From: JBJKSO01 sp046703825
GTDB lineage: Bacteria; Chloroflexota; Dormibacteria; Aeolococcales; Bog-877
DNA: 36,731 bases
Assembly (NCBI GenBank): GCA_046703825.1
Contig: JBJKSO010000014.1
Span: 1 to 36,731, forward strand
Reading direction: 5' to 3'
Positions within the stretch are counted from its first letter, which is position 1; each line of letters begins with the position of its first letter. The notes under the pieces were generated by a model. The model did no database searches, had not been told where the DNA came from, and worked only from the letters and a program-made list of their open reading frames with translations. Of this stretch, positions 23,982 to 31,031 are shown one piece after another. A program made the position numbers and the translations under genes.

Positions 23982-24977
23982 GTGAGCGAACTCGCCGGAC
24001 CCCGCACCGCCGCCAGACCCATCCCTCTGATCCCCGATCGGCGCCCGACGGTCATCCCCGGTCGCGGCCCGGTGGGTGACGGCAGGCCGATGTGGCAGCA
24101 ACTGCTGCCCGAGGGGGTGGAGAGGCGCCCCGAGTGGCTCACCGTGCGCATGCCGTCCGGCGGCCACTACTCGGAACTCCAGCAGCTGATGCGACGCAAG
24201 TCGCTGCACACCGTCTGCGAGGAGGCCCGCTGCCCCAACATCGGGGAGTGCTGGACCTACGGCACCGCCACCTTCATGATCCTGGGCGAGATCTGCACGC
24301 GGGCATGCGCCTTCTGCGCCGTCACCTCGGGTCGGCCCCAGGGGCTGGACACCGATGAGCCGCAGCGAGTGGCGGAAGCGGTGGCCCAGATGGGGCTACG
24401 GCACGCGGTCGTGACCTCGGTGGACCGGGACGACCTTCCCGACGGCGGCGCCGGGATCTTCGCCTCGACCATCCGGGCCATCCACGAACGCACCCCGGGC
24501 TGCCAGGTGGAGGTGCTCACCCCTGACTTCCAGGGTTCCAGCGCCAGCCTCGAGCTGGTCATGGCTGCCCAGCCCGAGGTCTTCAACCACAACATCGAGA
24601 CGGTGCCCCGGCTCTTCCCCCGGGTGCGCCCCAAGTCCGGCTACCAGCGCTCGCTGCAGGTGCTCCGAACGGCCGCCGGGCTCAGCCGATCGGCCCGGAC
24701 CAAGTCCGGGCTGATGGTAGGGCTCGGGGAGAGCATGGAGGAGGTCAAGCAGGTGCTGCGCGACCTCAGCGACCACGGTGTGCAGCTGGTGACCGTGGGC
24801 CAGTACCTGCGGCCCTCGCTCAAGCACATCCGCTGCGACCGCTTCTGGAGACCCGAGGAGTTCGCCGAGATCCGCGACTACGGTATGTCCCTGGGCTTCG
24901 CTCACATCGAGTCGGGCCCCCTGGTGCGCAGCTCCTACCACGCCCACCAGCAGGCGACCGCCGCCGCGGGGGCCTGA
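23982..24977 (+). CDS. lipA: Lipoyl synthase LipA
   Basis: Radical SAM enzyme inserting two sulfurs into protein-bound octanoyl groups to form lipoyl. The 331-aa product shows the auxiliary-cluster motif CEEARCPNIGEC (C79, C84, C90), the radical SAM motif CTRACAFC (C105, C109, C112) and the C-terminal RSSYHA, whose Ser (near residue 317) ligates the auxiliary cluster. The N-terminus is some 45 residues of Pro/Arg-rich sequence before the conserved domain; an ATG at 24090 would remove much of it, but GTG 23982 fits the -10 box spacing. lipB follows after 4 nt, so the pair acts on the E2 encoded just upstream. Confidence 0.96.
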   Translation: MSELAGPRTAARPIPLIPDRRPTVIPGRGPVGDGRPMWQQLLPEGVERRPEWLTVRMPSGGHYSELQQLMRRKSLHTVCEEARCPNIGECWTYGTATFMILGEICTRACAFCAVTSGRPQGLDTDEPQRVAEAVAQMGLRHAVVTSVDRDDLPDGGAGIFASTIRAIHERTPGCQVEVLTPDFQGSSASLELVMAAQPEVFNHNIETVPRLFPRVRPKSGYQRSLQVLRTAAGLSRSARTKSGLMVGLGESMEEVKQVLRDLSDHGVQLVTVGQYLRPSLKHIRCDRFWRPEEFAEIRDYGMSLGFAHIESGPLVRSSYHAHQQATAAAGA

Positions 24978-24981
24978 GCAA

Positions 24982-25707
24982 ATGGCCGGCGTCTGGCGGC
25001 CACCGCTGAGGACGGTCTGGCTGGGGCGGGTTGCCTACCAGACGGCCTGGGACTGGCAGCGGCGTCTGGCGGCCGAGCGGGCCGAGGGCAGGATCGGTGA
25101 CGACCTGCTGCTGCTGCTGGAGCACCCGCCGGTGTACACCATGGGTAGGGGCGGCTCGCCCGAGCACCTGCGTGGCGGCGTCGAAGATCTGCGGGGCAGC
25201 GGCGCCGAGTACTTCGAGGTTGACCGCGGCGGCTCGGTGACCTTTCACGGGCCGGGTCAGCTGGTCGGTTACCCGATCATCGACCTAGATCGCGCCGGCC
25301 TGGACCCAATGGCCTACCTGCGAGCGCTCGAGGAGGCCTTGATCGACGCCTGCTCCTTGGTGGGAGTCGAGGCGTTCCGCGATCCCCCCTACACCGGGGT
25401 GTGGGACTCCCGGGGCAAGCTGGCTGCGATTGGGGTCAAGCTCAGCGGCCGCAAGGTCACCTACCACGGGTTCGCCCTCAACGGCACCACCGATCTCGCC
25501 GCGTTTGAGCGGATCGTTCCATGTGGGATCGAGGGACGCACGGCCAGCTCCCTGCAGAGCGCGGGGGCTGCCGGTGACCTGAGCGCCGGCCACCTGGCCG
25601 AGCTGGTGGCACCCTTCGTGGCCCACGCGCTGGGGCTGCGCCCGGAAGAGGCGGCACCTGGCGAGCTGGGTCTGCCGGCACCGCAGTTGGCTGAGCCCGC
25701 GATCTGA
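24982..25707 (+). CDS. lipB: Octanoyltransferase LipB
   Basis: Transfers octanoyl from octanoyl-ACP to the lipoyl domain Lys, the step before LipA. The 241-aa product has the conserved RGGSVTFHGPGQLVGYPI, GKLAAIGVKLSGRKVTYHGF with catalytic K153, and IVPCGIEG with catalytic Cys C181. It starts 4 nt after lipA. The order E1 alpha, E1 beta, E2, lipA, lipB makes a self-contained unit for assembly and lipoylation of the complex. Confidence 0.96.
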   Translation: MAGVWRPPLRTVWLGRVAYQTAWDWQRRLAAERAEGRIGDDLLLLLEHPPVYTMGRGGSPEHLRGGVEDLRGSGAEYFEVDRGGSVTFHGPGQLVGYPIIDLDRAGLDPMAYLRALEEALIDACSLVGVEAFRDPPYTGVWDSRGKLAAIGVKLSGRKVTYHGFALNGTTDLAAFERIVPCGIEGRTASSLQSAGAAGDLSAGHLAELVAPFVAHALGLRPEEAAPGELGLPAPQLAEPAI

Positions 25708-25793
25708 CTTCACGCGTCCCCGGGCACGAGTAATCACTGGTGCCACCGCGCCGCTGGGTAGATAAGGTTTGACCCCCTAGACGTACTGCCTGG

Positions 25794-26168
25794 ATGCGTA
25801 GTTCACCGGGGTTAACTGTGGACCGGGTCAGCCCGCAAACTCGCCAACCACGGAGCCGGCGCTTACCCGCGTTGGTGTGGGAGCTCGAAAGCGGGGAGCA
25901 GCGCAGCTCCCGCCGCACCCGGTTGCTTGAGCTCGACCGGGCGCTCGAGGTCCTGGAGGAGCTGAACCTGAGCGGCCGCCGGCGGCTGCCGCCGGTGCTG
26001 CGGCGGCGCCTGGAGGAGTTGGGCGTTGACACGGCTGCGGACGAGAGTCCGTCGTCGGTGCTGGAGCGGGTGCTCAACGGGCAGGAGGTTTATCTGCTGC
26101 ATCCGGTGGTGGCCCCGGGAGAGGTTCGCCACCGCGGCCGGCGCCGAAGCGTTCCGACCGACCTGTAA
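25794..26168 (+). CDS. Small basic protein of unknown function
   Basis: I do not recognise this 124-aa protein. It is Arg/Leu-rich and probably mainly helical: residues about 40-75 read as a charged helix (TRLLELDRALEVLEELNLSG) followed by RRRLPPVLRRRLEELGVD, and it ends in a basic tail. No membrane segment or signal peptide is seen. The ATG at 25794 has no convincing ribosome site; GTG at 25818 is out of frame, so the start is uncertain. Its TAA stop lies within the likely tRNA-Val promoter. The composition differs from the shadow frames, which supports coding, but only moderately. Confidence 0.45.
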   Translation: MRSSPGLTVDRVSPQTRQPRSRRLPALVWELESGEQRSSRRTRLLELDRALEVLEELNLSGRRRLPPVLRRRLEELGVDTAADESPSSVLERVLNGQEVYLLHPVVAPGEVRHRGRRRSVPTDL

Positions 26169-26171
26169 TCT
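26166..26171 (+). promoter_or_regulatory. -10 box of tRNA-Val
   Basis: TAATCT, ten bases before the mature 5' end of the tRNA, predicts transcription starting only a few bases upstream of it. It shares its first three bases with the TAA stop of the preceding small gene. Confidence 0.45.
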
Positions 26172-26181
26172 AAATCGGCGT

Positions 26182-26253
26182 GGGCGAATAGCTCAGCGGT
26201 AGAGCGCCTCGCTTACACCGAGGATGTCGCAGGTTCGAGTCCTGCTTCGCCCA
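26182..26253 (+). tRNA. tRNA-Val (anticodon UAC)
   Basis: A complete cloverleaf is visible. The acceptor stem GGGCGAA pairs with TTCGCCC (26246-26252), A26253 is the discriminator. The D arm is GCTC-AGCGGTA-GAGC, the anticodon stem is CCTCG/CGAGG with loop CTTACAC and anticodon TAC, and the T arm is GCAGG-TTCGAGT-CCTGC. CCA is not encoded, so it must be added by nucleotidyltransferase. The 72-nt length is normal for a class I tRNA with a short D loop. Confidence 0.97.
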
Positions 26254-26426
26254 GTCTCGCGTCGTACTCGGACCCTGACCGAGGTCATGATCGGAGTGGA
26301 GGCGCACAGCTTGGTCTCGGCTGCGAGCCCTTCAAGTGGGGGATGGTGAGCGTCTAGGGGATCGCGTGGGTGTCCGGCTGCCAGCACCTCCCGGCCTCGG
26401 TCGACCAACCCCCGCGAACGCCGGAG

Positions 26427-26612
26427 CTACCGGCCGGAACCAGCGACCAAGATCCGGCGCAGCAGGTACAGGTCAAGCACCAGGGGCACCGTAAATGCCA
26501 GGCCCCACCAGCGGCCGGTCGCGCAGAGCAGGACTACGACCACGGCTATCCAAACCGCAAGCACTGACCGGATCAGCAGTAACGACCTCTGGCGCCGCCG
26601 AACCCGGTCCAA
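26427..26612 (-). CDS. Small two-helix membrane protein (hypothetical)
   Basis: A 61-residue reading frame: basic start (MDRVRRRQR), a hydrophobic segment about 11-31, a second about 35-52 (WWGLAFTVPLVLDLYLL), then a short basic end. The pattern suits a small integral membrane protein with both ends inside. It starts at TTG 26612 with GAGGA at 26617-26621 (4 nt spacing) and a TAGCCT box just upstream. I recognise no family. The strong hydrophobic pattern and signals favour a real gene, but no homology can be checked here. Confidence 0.45.
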   Translation of the reverse strand: MDRVRRRQRSLLLIRSVLAVWIAVVVVLLCATGRWWGLAFTVPLVLDLYLLRRILVAGSGR

Positions 26613-26749
26613 GATGTCCTCAGGCTACCAGCAACCGACTCCGGGGATTAGCCGACCCGAATCCGGCGGGCTCGATCGCCTCCACCGCCCGGCCCGACCG
26701 CCGACGGTGGTGCCAACAAGCGGCGCAGATGGAGATCGCCGCGCCCAGG

Positions 26750-27169
26750 CTAGCCGGCGGGGTAGGGGCCGCCCCCTACCCAGGCATGCCAGCGGTCGAT
26801 CACCACGATCGCGGTCCAACTTTTCCGCTGGCGGTCTCGGTAGGGGTGGCTGGTGTAGCGGCGCGCGAGGTGGTCGATGTCATCGAGCGAGGGGTCGGCC
26901 CGGATCTCACGAACTCGACCGACCAGGGAGACGTGCCGGTACCAGGCATCGCCGTCGAGGACGGTCAGCGCCACGCGCGGGTCGCGCCGCAGGTGGGCGA
27001 GACGGCGTCTTGTCTCGTCCATGTTGAGAAGCACGGTGCCGTCCTCGAGCCAGTCGTACCAGGTGGCCACCGTCACAGGCGAACCGGAGGCACCCAAAGT
27101 TGCGAGCACGCACGGGTTCGGTTTGCGAAGCAGGTTTTGGAGGTCTTCGGGCAGAGGTGGTCTGGGCAT
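26750..27169 (-). CDS. PPOX-class flavoprotein, probably F420-dependent
   Basis: A 139-aa split-barrel protein of the pyridoxamine-5'-phosphate oxidase-like class. The sequence runs CVLATLGASGSPVTVATWYDW, then VLLNMDETRRRLAHLRRDPRVALTVLD, YRHVSLVGRVREI and a closing WHAWVG. The NMDETRRRLAHLRRDPRVAL stretch is where these proteins bind the FMN or F420 phosphate. Members similar to mycobacterial Rv1155 use F420, but cofactor choice cannot be told by sight. The ATG at 27169 is 6 nt from a TACCCT box. It follows nadE on the same strand after 142 nt, so it is probably transcribed separately. Confidence 0.83.
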   Translation of the reverse strand: MPRPPLPEDLQNLLRKPNPCVLATLGASGSPVTVATWYDWLEDGTVLLNMDETRRRLAHLRRDPRVALTVLDGDAWYRHVSLVGRVREIRADPSLDDIDHLARRYTSHPYRDRQRKSWTAIVVIDRWHAWVGGGPYPAG

Positions 27170-27175
27170 GTCGAC

Positions 27176-27181
27176 AGGGTA
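27176..27181 (-). promoter_or_regulatory. -10 box of the PPOX gene, probably leaderless
   Basis: On the minus strand TACCCT is followed by GTCGAC and then the ATG, the same 6-nt spacing as at prfB and lipA. There is no Shine-Dalgarno. No -35 is evident in the 142-nt gap after nadE. Confidence 0.45.
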
Positions 27182-27311
27182 AGCGCTGACCCTGCGCCGC
27201 GGCCGCCCGGGTCCGGCGCCACCCGCTTCTACCGTCCCTCGCGGTTGACCCGCGCCAGCGGATCGGGCCCTAGCGGCGCGGCAGAACCATTCCGAAAGTG
27301 GTCCAAGTGCC

Positions 27312-29435
27312 CTAGCCGGGGACGTTCGCCTCCAGCTCCTGCAACCAAGGGCTGGCGGCGCTGTCGCTCGGCGCCCGCCAATCGCCCCGGGGTGACAGGG
27401 ACCCGCCCGATCCCACCTTGGGTGCGTTGGGGAGGGCCGAGCGTTTGAACTGACTGAGCTCGAAGAAGCGGCGGAGGAAGAAGCTCAGCCAGTGCCGGAT
27501 GGTCGCCAGGTCGTACTCGTGCCGGTCATCATCGGAGATCAGGTCAGGCCAGCTGCCCCGCTCTCGGTCGGCCCAGGCCTGAAGCGCCAGATAGGCGATC
27601 CGGCTCGGCAGGTAGCCATAGCGCAGCAAGTGGTAGAGGAAGAAGTCGGTGAGCTCGAAGGGGCCGACCGTGGCTTCGGAACTCTGGCCGGGCTGGTCAC
27701 CTTCCGCCTCGGCGGCGCCCGCCGGGATCAGCTCCGGTGAGATCTCCGTGTCCAGGATCGACCGCAGGGCCGACTCCGCCGCGGGCCCCAGCTCACCGGT
27801 GTCGGCGATCCAGGCGATCAGGTATCGGATCAAAGTCTTGGGCACCGAGGCGTTGACGTTGTAGTGGGACATCTGGTCGCCCACGCCGTAGGTGCTCCAG
27901 CCCAGGGCGAGCTCGCTCAGGTCGCCCGTGCCCACCACCAACCCCTGGTGCAGGTTGGCCATACGAAACAGGTGGGAGGTGCGCTCCCCCGCCTGGACGT
28001 TCTCGTAGGTGATGTCGTAGACCGGCTCTCCTTCAGCGGCGGGATGGCCCAGATCGCGCAACATCTGCGTCGCCGATGGACGAATGTCCACCTCCATCGC
28101 GGTCACGCCAAGCGCGCCCATCAGTTCCTTGGCGTTCTCCAGGGTTCTGGTGCTGGTGGCGAAGCCGGGCATCGTCACCCCCAGCACGTTGGTGCGCGGC
28201 AGGCGCAGCCGATCGATGGCCTTGACCGCCACCACCAGCGCCTGGGTGGAGTCGAGCCCCCCAGAGACCCCCACCACCGCCTTCTCGATTCCGGTCGCCG
28301 AGAGTCTGGTGGCGAGTCCCTGGACCTGGATCTGGTGCACCTCGGCGCAGCGCTCGTTCCGCCCGCCTGCATCAGCCGGCACGTACGGAAAGCGCGGTAC
28401 CGAACGTCGCAGCCGCAGAGGCGAGGAGGGTGGCTCCAGCGCCAGCGGCACCCGTCGCCAGCGCTCCAGCTGCCGGCTCTGGTCGGCGGCCGCGTCGTTG
28501 AAACTGGTCATCCGCATCCGATCAGCGACCAGGCGCTCCAGGTCAATGTCGGCCACCACCAGCTGCTCCCCGGCGGCGAAGCGCTCGGACTCCGCCAGCC
28601 GGTCGCCGTTCTCGTAGATAAGGGCCTGCCCGTCCCAGGCCAAATCGGTGGTGGACTCGCCCGGTCCGGCGGCGGTGTATAGGTAGGCGGCCAGGCAGCG
28701 GGCGGACTGCGAGGCGCAGAGCAGGCGCCGGTAGTTGGCTTTGGCCACGAGGGCGTTCGAAGCCGAGAGGTTCACCAGCACGGTCGCCCCGGCCAGTGCC
28801 GCCATGCTGCTGGGCGGTGTCGGGACCCAGAGATCCTCGCAGATCTCCAGGTGCACTACCAGCTTCGCATCGTCCACCGACGGAAACAGGAGTTCAGCTC
28901 CGAAGGGGACGACCTGGCCCGCCAGCTGGACCTCACTCTGGCTGCTGTCGCGGGCCGCCGAGAACTGGCGCTTCTCGTAGAACTCGCGGTAGGACGGGAG
29001 GTAGGACTTGGGCACCACCCCCGCCACCCGACCGCGGTGCATCACCACGGCACAGTTGAAAAGCCGACCCTGCCGCAGCAGCGGCGCCCCCACCACCACG
29101 GCGCAGCCCAGCTCCCGGGTCGCCTCCGCCAGCCGGGCCAGCTGCGCCTCCACCGCCTGCAGCAGGGCCTGCTGGTGAAAGAGGTCGTCCGCGGTGTAGC
29201 AGGAGATGCCCAGCTCCGGAAAGGCGATCAGCAGCGCTCCGTGCTCGTGGGCCTTGCGAGCCAGTCCCAAGGTCGCGGTGGTGTTGAACTCGGGATCGGC
29301 CACGCGGCAGTGCGGCACCCCCACAGCCACCCGGGCAAAGCCGTGACGGTACAGGGACTCAAAAGGGACTGCGGCGGCTCGGGAACTGCTCAAGCGTGCT
29401 GGCTCTGGAACGGTGGGAGAGGTCGCTCGGATCAT
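27312..29435 (-). CDS. nadE: Glutamine-dependent NAD(+) synthetase
   Basis: Final step of NAD synthesis: amidation of deamido-NAD with ammonia released from glutamine. The 707-aa two-domain product has an N-terminal nitrilase-type glutaminase with triad E74 (FPELGISCYT), K143 (VVPKSYLPSYREFYEKR) and C199 (VHLEICEDLW), and a C-terminal synthetase with the ATP-pyrophosphatase loop SGGLDS (391-396) and the later LALGWSTYGVGDQMSHYN. Start uncertain: ATG 29435 is the first ATG near the domain but lies inside a good -10 box; TTG 29393 would give 693 aa and still 12 residues before ESLYRHGF, where homologous sequence begins. It is divergent from the DUF4129 gene. Confidence 0.95.
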   Translation of the reverse strand: MIRATSPTVPEPARLSSSRAAAVPFESLYRHGFARVAVGVPHCRVADPEFNTTATLGLARKAHEHGALLIAFPELGISCYTADDLFHQQALLQAVEAQLARLAEATRELGCAVVVGAPLLRQGRLFNCAVVMHRGRVAGVVPKSYLPSYREFYEKRQFSAARDSSQSEVQLAGQVVPFGAELLFPSVDDAKLVVHLEICEDLWVPTPPSSMAALAGATVLVNLSASNALVAKANYRRLLCASQSARCLAAYLYTAAGPGESTTDLAWDGQALIYENGDRLAESERFAAGEQLVVADIDLERLVADRMRMTSFNDAAADQSRQLERWRRVPLALEPPSSPLRLRRSVPRFPYVPADAGGRNERCAEVHQIQVQGLATRLSATGIEKAVVGVSGGLDSTQALVVAVKAIDRLRLPRTNVLGVTMPGFATSTRTLENAKELMGALGVTAMEVDIRPSATQMLRDLGHPAAEGEPVYDITYENVQAGERTSHLFRMANLHQGLVVGTGDLSELALGWSTYGVGDQMSHYNVNASVPKTLIRYLIAWIADTGELGPAAESALRSILDTEISPELIPAGAAEAEGDQPGQSSEATVGPFELTDFFLYHLLRYGYLPSRIAYLALQAWADRERGSWPDLISDDDRHEYDLATIRHWLSFFLRRFFELSQFKRSALPNAPKVGSGGSLSPRGDWRAPSDSAASPWLQELEANVPG

Positions 29436-29459
29436 AAGGTGACGGACCGGCGCGGTCGA
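29431..29459 (-). promoter_or_regulatory. Candidate nadE promoter TCGACC-N17-TATGAT
   Basis: On the minus strand TCGACC (29459-29454) and TATGAT (29436-29431) have a 17-bp spacer; TATGAT is one mismatch from consensus and TCGACC keeps four of six -35 bases. If used, the transcript starts near 29424, excluding ATG 29435 and favouring the TTG at 29393. Confidence 0.45.
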
Positions 29460-29477
29460 TGTCGGGTGCGTCGGGTC

Positions 29478-29483
29478 TACAGT
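29478..29483 (+). promoter_or_regulatory. -10-like box TACAGT of the DUF4129-MoxR-DUF58 operon
   Basis: TACAGT lies 34 nt before the GTG of the DUF4129 gene, giving a leader that includes GGGAGG at 29506-29511. The -35 is unclear. It is back to back with the nadE promoter. Confidence 0.35.
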
Positions 29484-29517
29484 CGAAGGGGCAGATGCCC
29501 AGATAGGGAGGTGTGCG

Positions 29518-30456
29518 GTGGGAAACGCCGAGCAGTCCTCACGGCCGCGGCGCCCGGCGCGAAGGGTGGCCGAAGCCACCCTGGCCGGGCTGGTCGCCCT
29601 GATCCTCCTGCTGCTGACCGCGCTGGCGGCCCAGGCGAGCTACGGCTCGGTGCTGACCCAGCCGCGCCGCGGCCTGAGCGCGGTCACCTTCCAGCCGCTC
29701 GGTCAGCTCGGTCTGGTGGTGGCGGTGGTGGTTGTCGAGCTCGGGGTGCTGGCGGCGCTCTTCTACTTTCCCTGGCGGAAACTGCGCAGCGACGGCGAAC
29801 TGCCCCCCCGCCCCAACTTCCGCCGCCGGAGCTGGCTGGCTCTCATCAGCACCCCCTTGCTTTTGCTGCTGGTTGAGGTGGTCGTGCTGCTCCTGGTGCT
29901 GCACCGACGCAGCCAGGCCCGGCCGCTGCCGGCGCACGGTGAGGGTTTGGTGCATCAACCCCACTTGCATCAGGCCCCGCTGACCAGCGCTGTGCTAATT
30001 CCCGAGGCAACGGCGCTGGCGGCGGTGGTCGTGCTGTTCCTCGTCCTGCTGGCGCTCCTGCGCCGACGCTCGATCCAGCGGTGGCTCCTACGCTACAGGC
30101 CGGACGAGGAGCAGACTCCCGACACCGAAGCGGTCCTGCTGGCCGCGCTGGACTCGGGTTTGCAGGAGGTGCGGGCAGGCGCCGACTTGCGCGCGGCGGT
30201 CATCCGCGCCTACCAGCGGCTGGAGCGAGCTCTTGCCGCCCGCGGCGTGGGACGCCTTCCCTTCGAGACCGCCCTGGAGCACATGGCGCGGGCGGCGCGG
30301 CAGCTGGCACTCGCGGAACGCCCGCTCACCGTTCTGAGCCGGCTTTTCGAGGTCTCCCGCTTCTCCGTCCGGCCCATCAGTCCGGAGATGCGTGAGCAGG
30401 CGGAGGCAGCCCTCCTCGACTTGCGCCACCAGTTAGATCCGCCGACCTCCACCTAG
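29518..30456 (+). CDS. DUF4129-domain membrane protein
   Basis: A 312-aa protein with an N-terminal helix (about 18-40), two more (about 61-83 and 103-125), a further helix after a short outside loop (about 160-182), then a cytoplasmic C-terminal domain. That last part is the DUF4129 type: DLRAAVIRAYQRLERALAARG, then PFETALEHMARAARQL and LSRLFEVSRFSVRPISPEMR. DUF4129 typically occurs at the C-terminus of transglutaminase-like membrane proteins or alone beside MoxR and DUF58 genes, as here. Its function is unknown. GTG 29518 has GGGAGG 6 nt upstream. It ends 11 nt before the next gene. Confidence 0.85.
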   Translation: MGNAEQSSRPRRPARRVAEATLAGLVALILLLLTALAAQASYGSVLTQPRRGLSAVTFQPLGQLGLVVAVVVVELGVLAALFYFPWRKLRSDGELPPRPNFRRRSWLALISTPLLLLLVEVVVLLLVLHRRSQARPLPAHGEGLVHQPHLHQAPLTSAVLIPEATALAAVVVLFLVLLALLRRRSIQRWLLRYRPDEEQTPDTEAVLLAALDSGLQEVRAGADLRAAVIRAYQRLERALAARGVGRLPFETALEHMARAARQLALAERPLTVLSRLFEVSRFSVRPISPEMREQAEAALLDLRHQLDPPTST

Positions 30457-30467
30457 GGCCGAGACCT

Positions 30468-31031
30468 ATGCTGTGCAGCCGTGAATCGCAGGGCGCCCGC
30501 CGCGCCGAGCTCGGGCCGGTCCGGGGCCAGGCGGCCTTGACGAGGGGGCGCTGGGCCGGGACGATCGCGGCGGCCGCGCTGGTATTGGGGGCGGCGTTTC
30601 TTCTGGGGCAGAATCCCAAGGCCGCCCTCGCCGGCCGGGGTCTTCTGCTGCTGGTCGCGGCCTTCTTGCTCTGGCACCTGCTCGGCCAGCTGCGGGACTG
30701 GCAGCCCCGTGGCCGCCGGCGGCCCAGCCGTCAGCGGCGGGAGATGCCGGAAAGTCTGGTGGCGGCCCAGGACGAGGTCAGCGCCAGCCGAGCGAGCGTG
30801 CTTACGTTTGACCGTGAGTTGCAGCCACTGCTGCGCCAAGTGGCGGCGAGCGCCCTCGCGCGCCGGGGCATCTCGCTGGCCTCCCAGCCGGAGCGCTCGC
30901 GGCAGCTGTTGGGCGACGACGGCTGGCGCCTCTTGATGGAGCGCCACCCCCAGGGCGCGGCGGACCGACGTGGGCCGCAAGCCGCCGAGCTCAAGGCCCT
31001 GCTGGACTCGCTGGAGGGGTTGGAGCGATGA
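30468..31031 (+). CDS. Small membrane protein of the MoxR-DUF58 operon
   Basis: A 187-aa protein I cannot assign to a named family. It has two close hydrophobic segments (about 30-48 and 53-71), then a basic stretch (RGRRRPSRQRR) and a hydrophilic helical C-terminal half ending LKALLDSLEGLER. The topology suggests a two-helix anchor with a cytoplasmic tail. Its stop overlaps the moxR start in ATGA, so it is coupled to the ATPase and probably part of the same membrane complex. Comparable unnamed membrane proteins sit between DUF4129 and MoxR genes in other high-GC bacteria. The ATG at 30468 lacks a clear ribosome site, so the exact start is less sure. Confidence 0.72.
   Translation: MLCSRESQGARRAELGPVRGQAALTRGRWAGTIAAAALVLGAAFLLGQNPKAALAGRGLLLLVAAFLLWHLLGQLRDWQPRGRRRPSRQRREMPESLVAAQDEVSASRASVLTFDRELQPLLRQVAASALARRGISLASQPERSRQLLGDDGWRLLMERHPQGAADRRGPQAAELKALLDSLEGLER

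Noticed and set aside
26266..26286. Hairpin CTCGG/CCGAG after tRNA-Val as a terminator
   Set aside because: Only 5 bp with a 7-base loop and no T tract.
26193..26408. 71-residue minus-strand frame ending with RSRTRTCDILGVSEALYR-type sequence
   Set aside because: It is the antisense translation of the tRNA-Val gene, a common annotation artefact.
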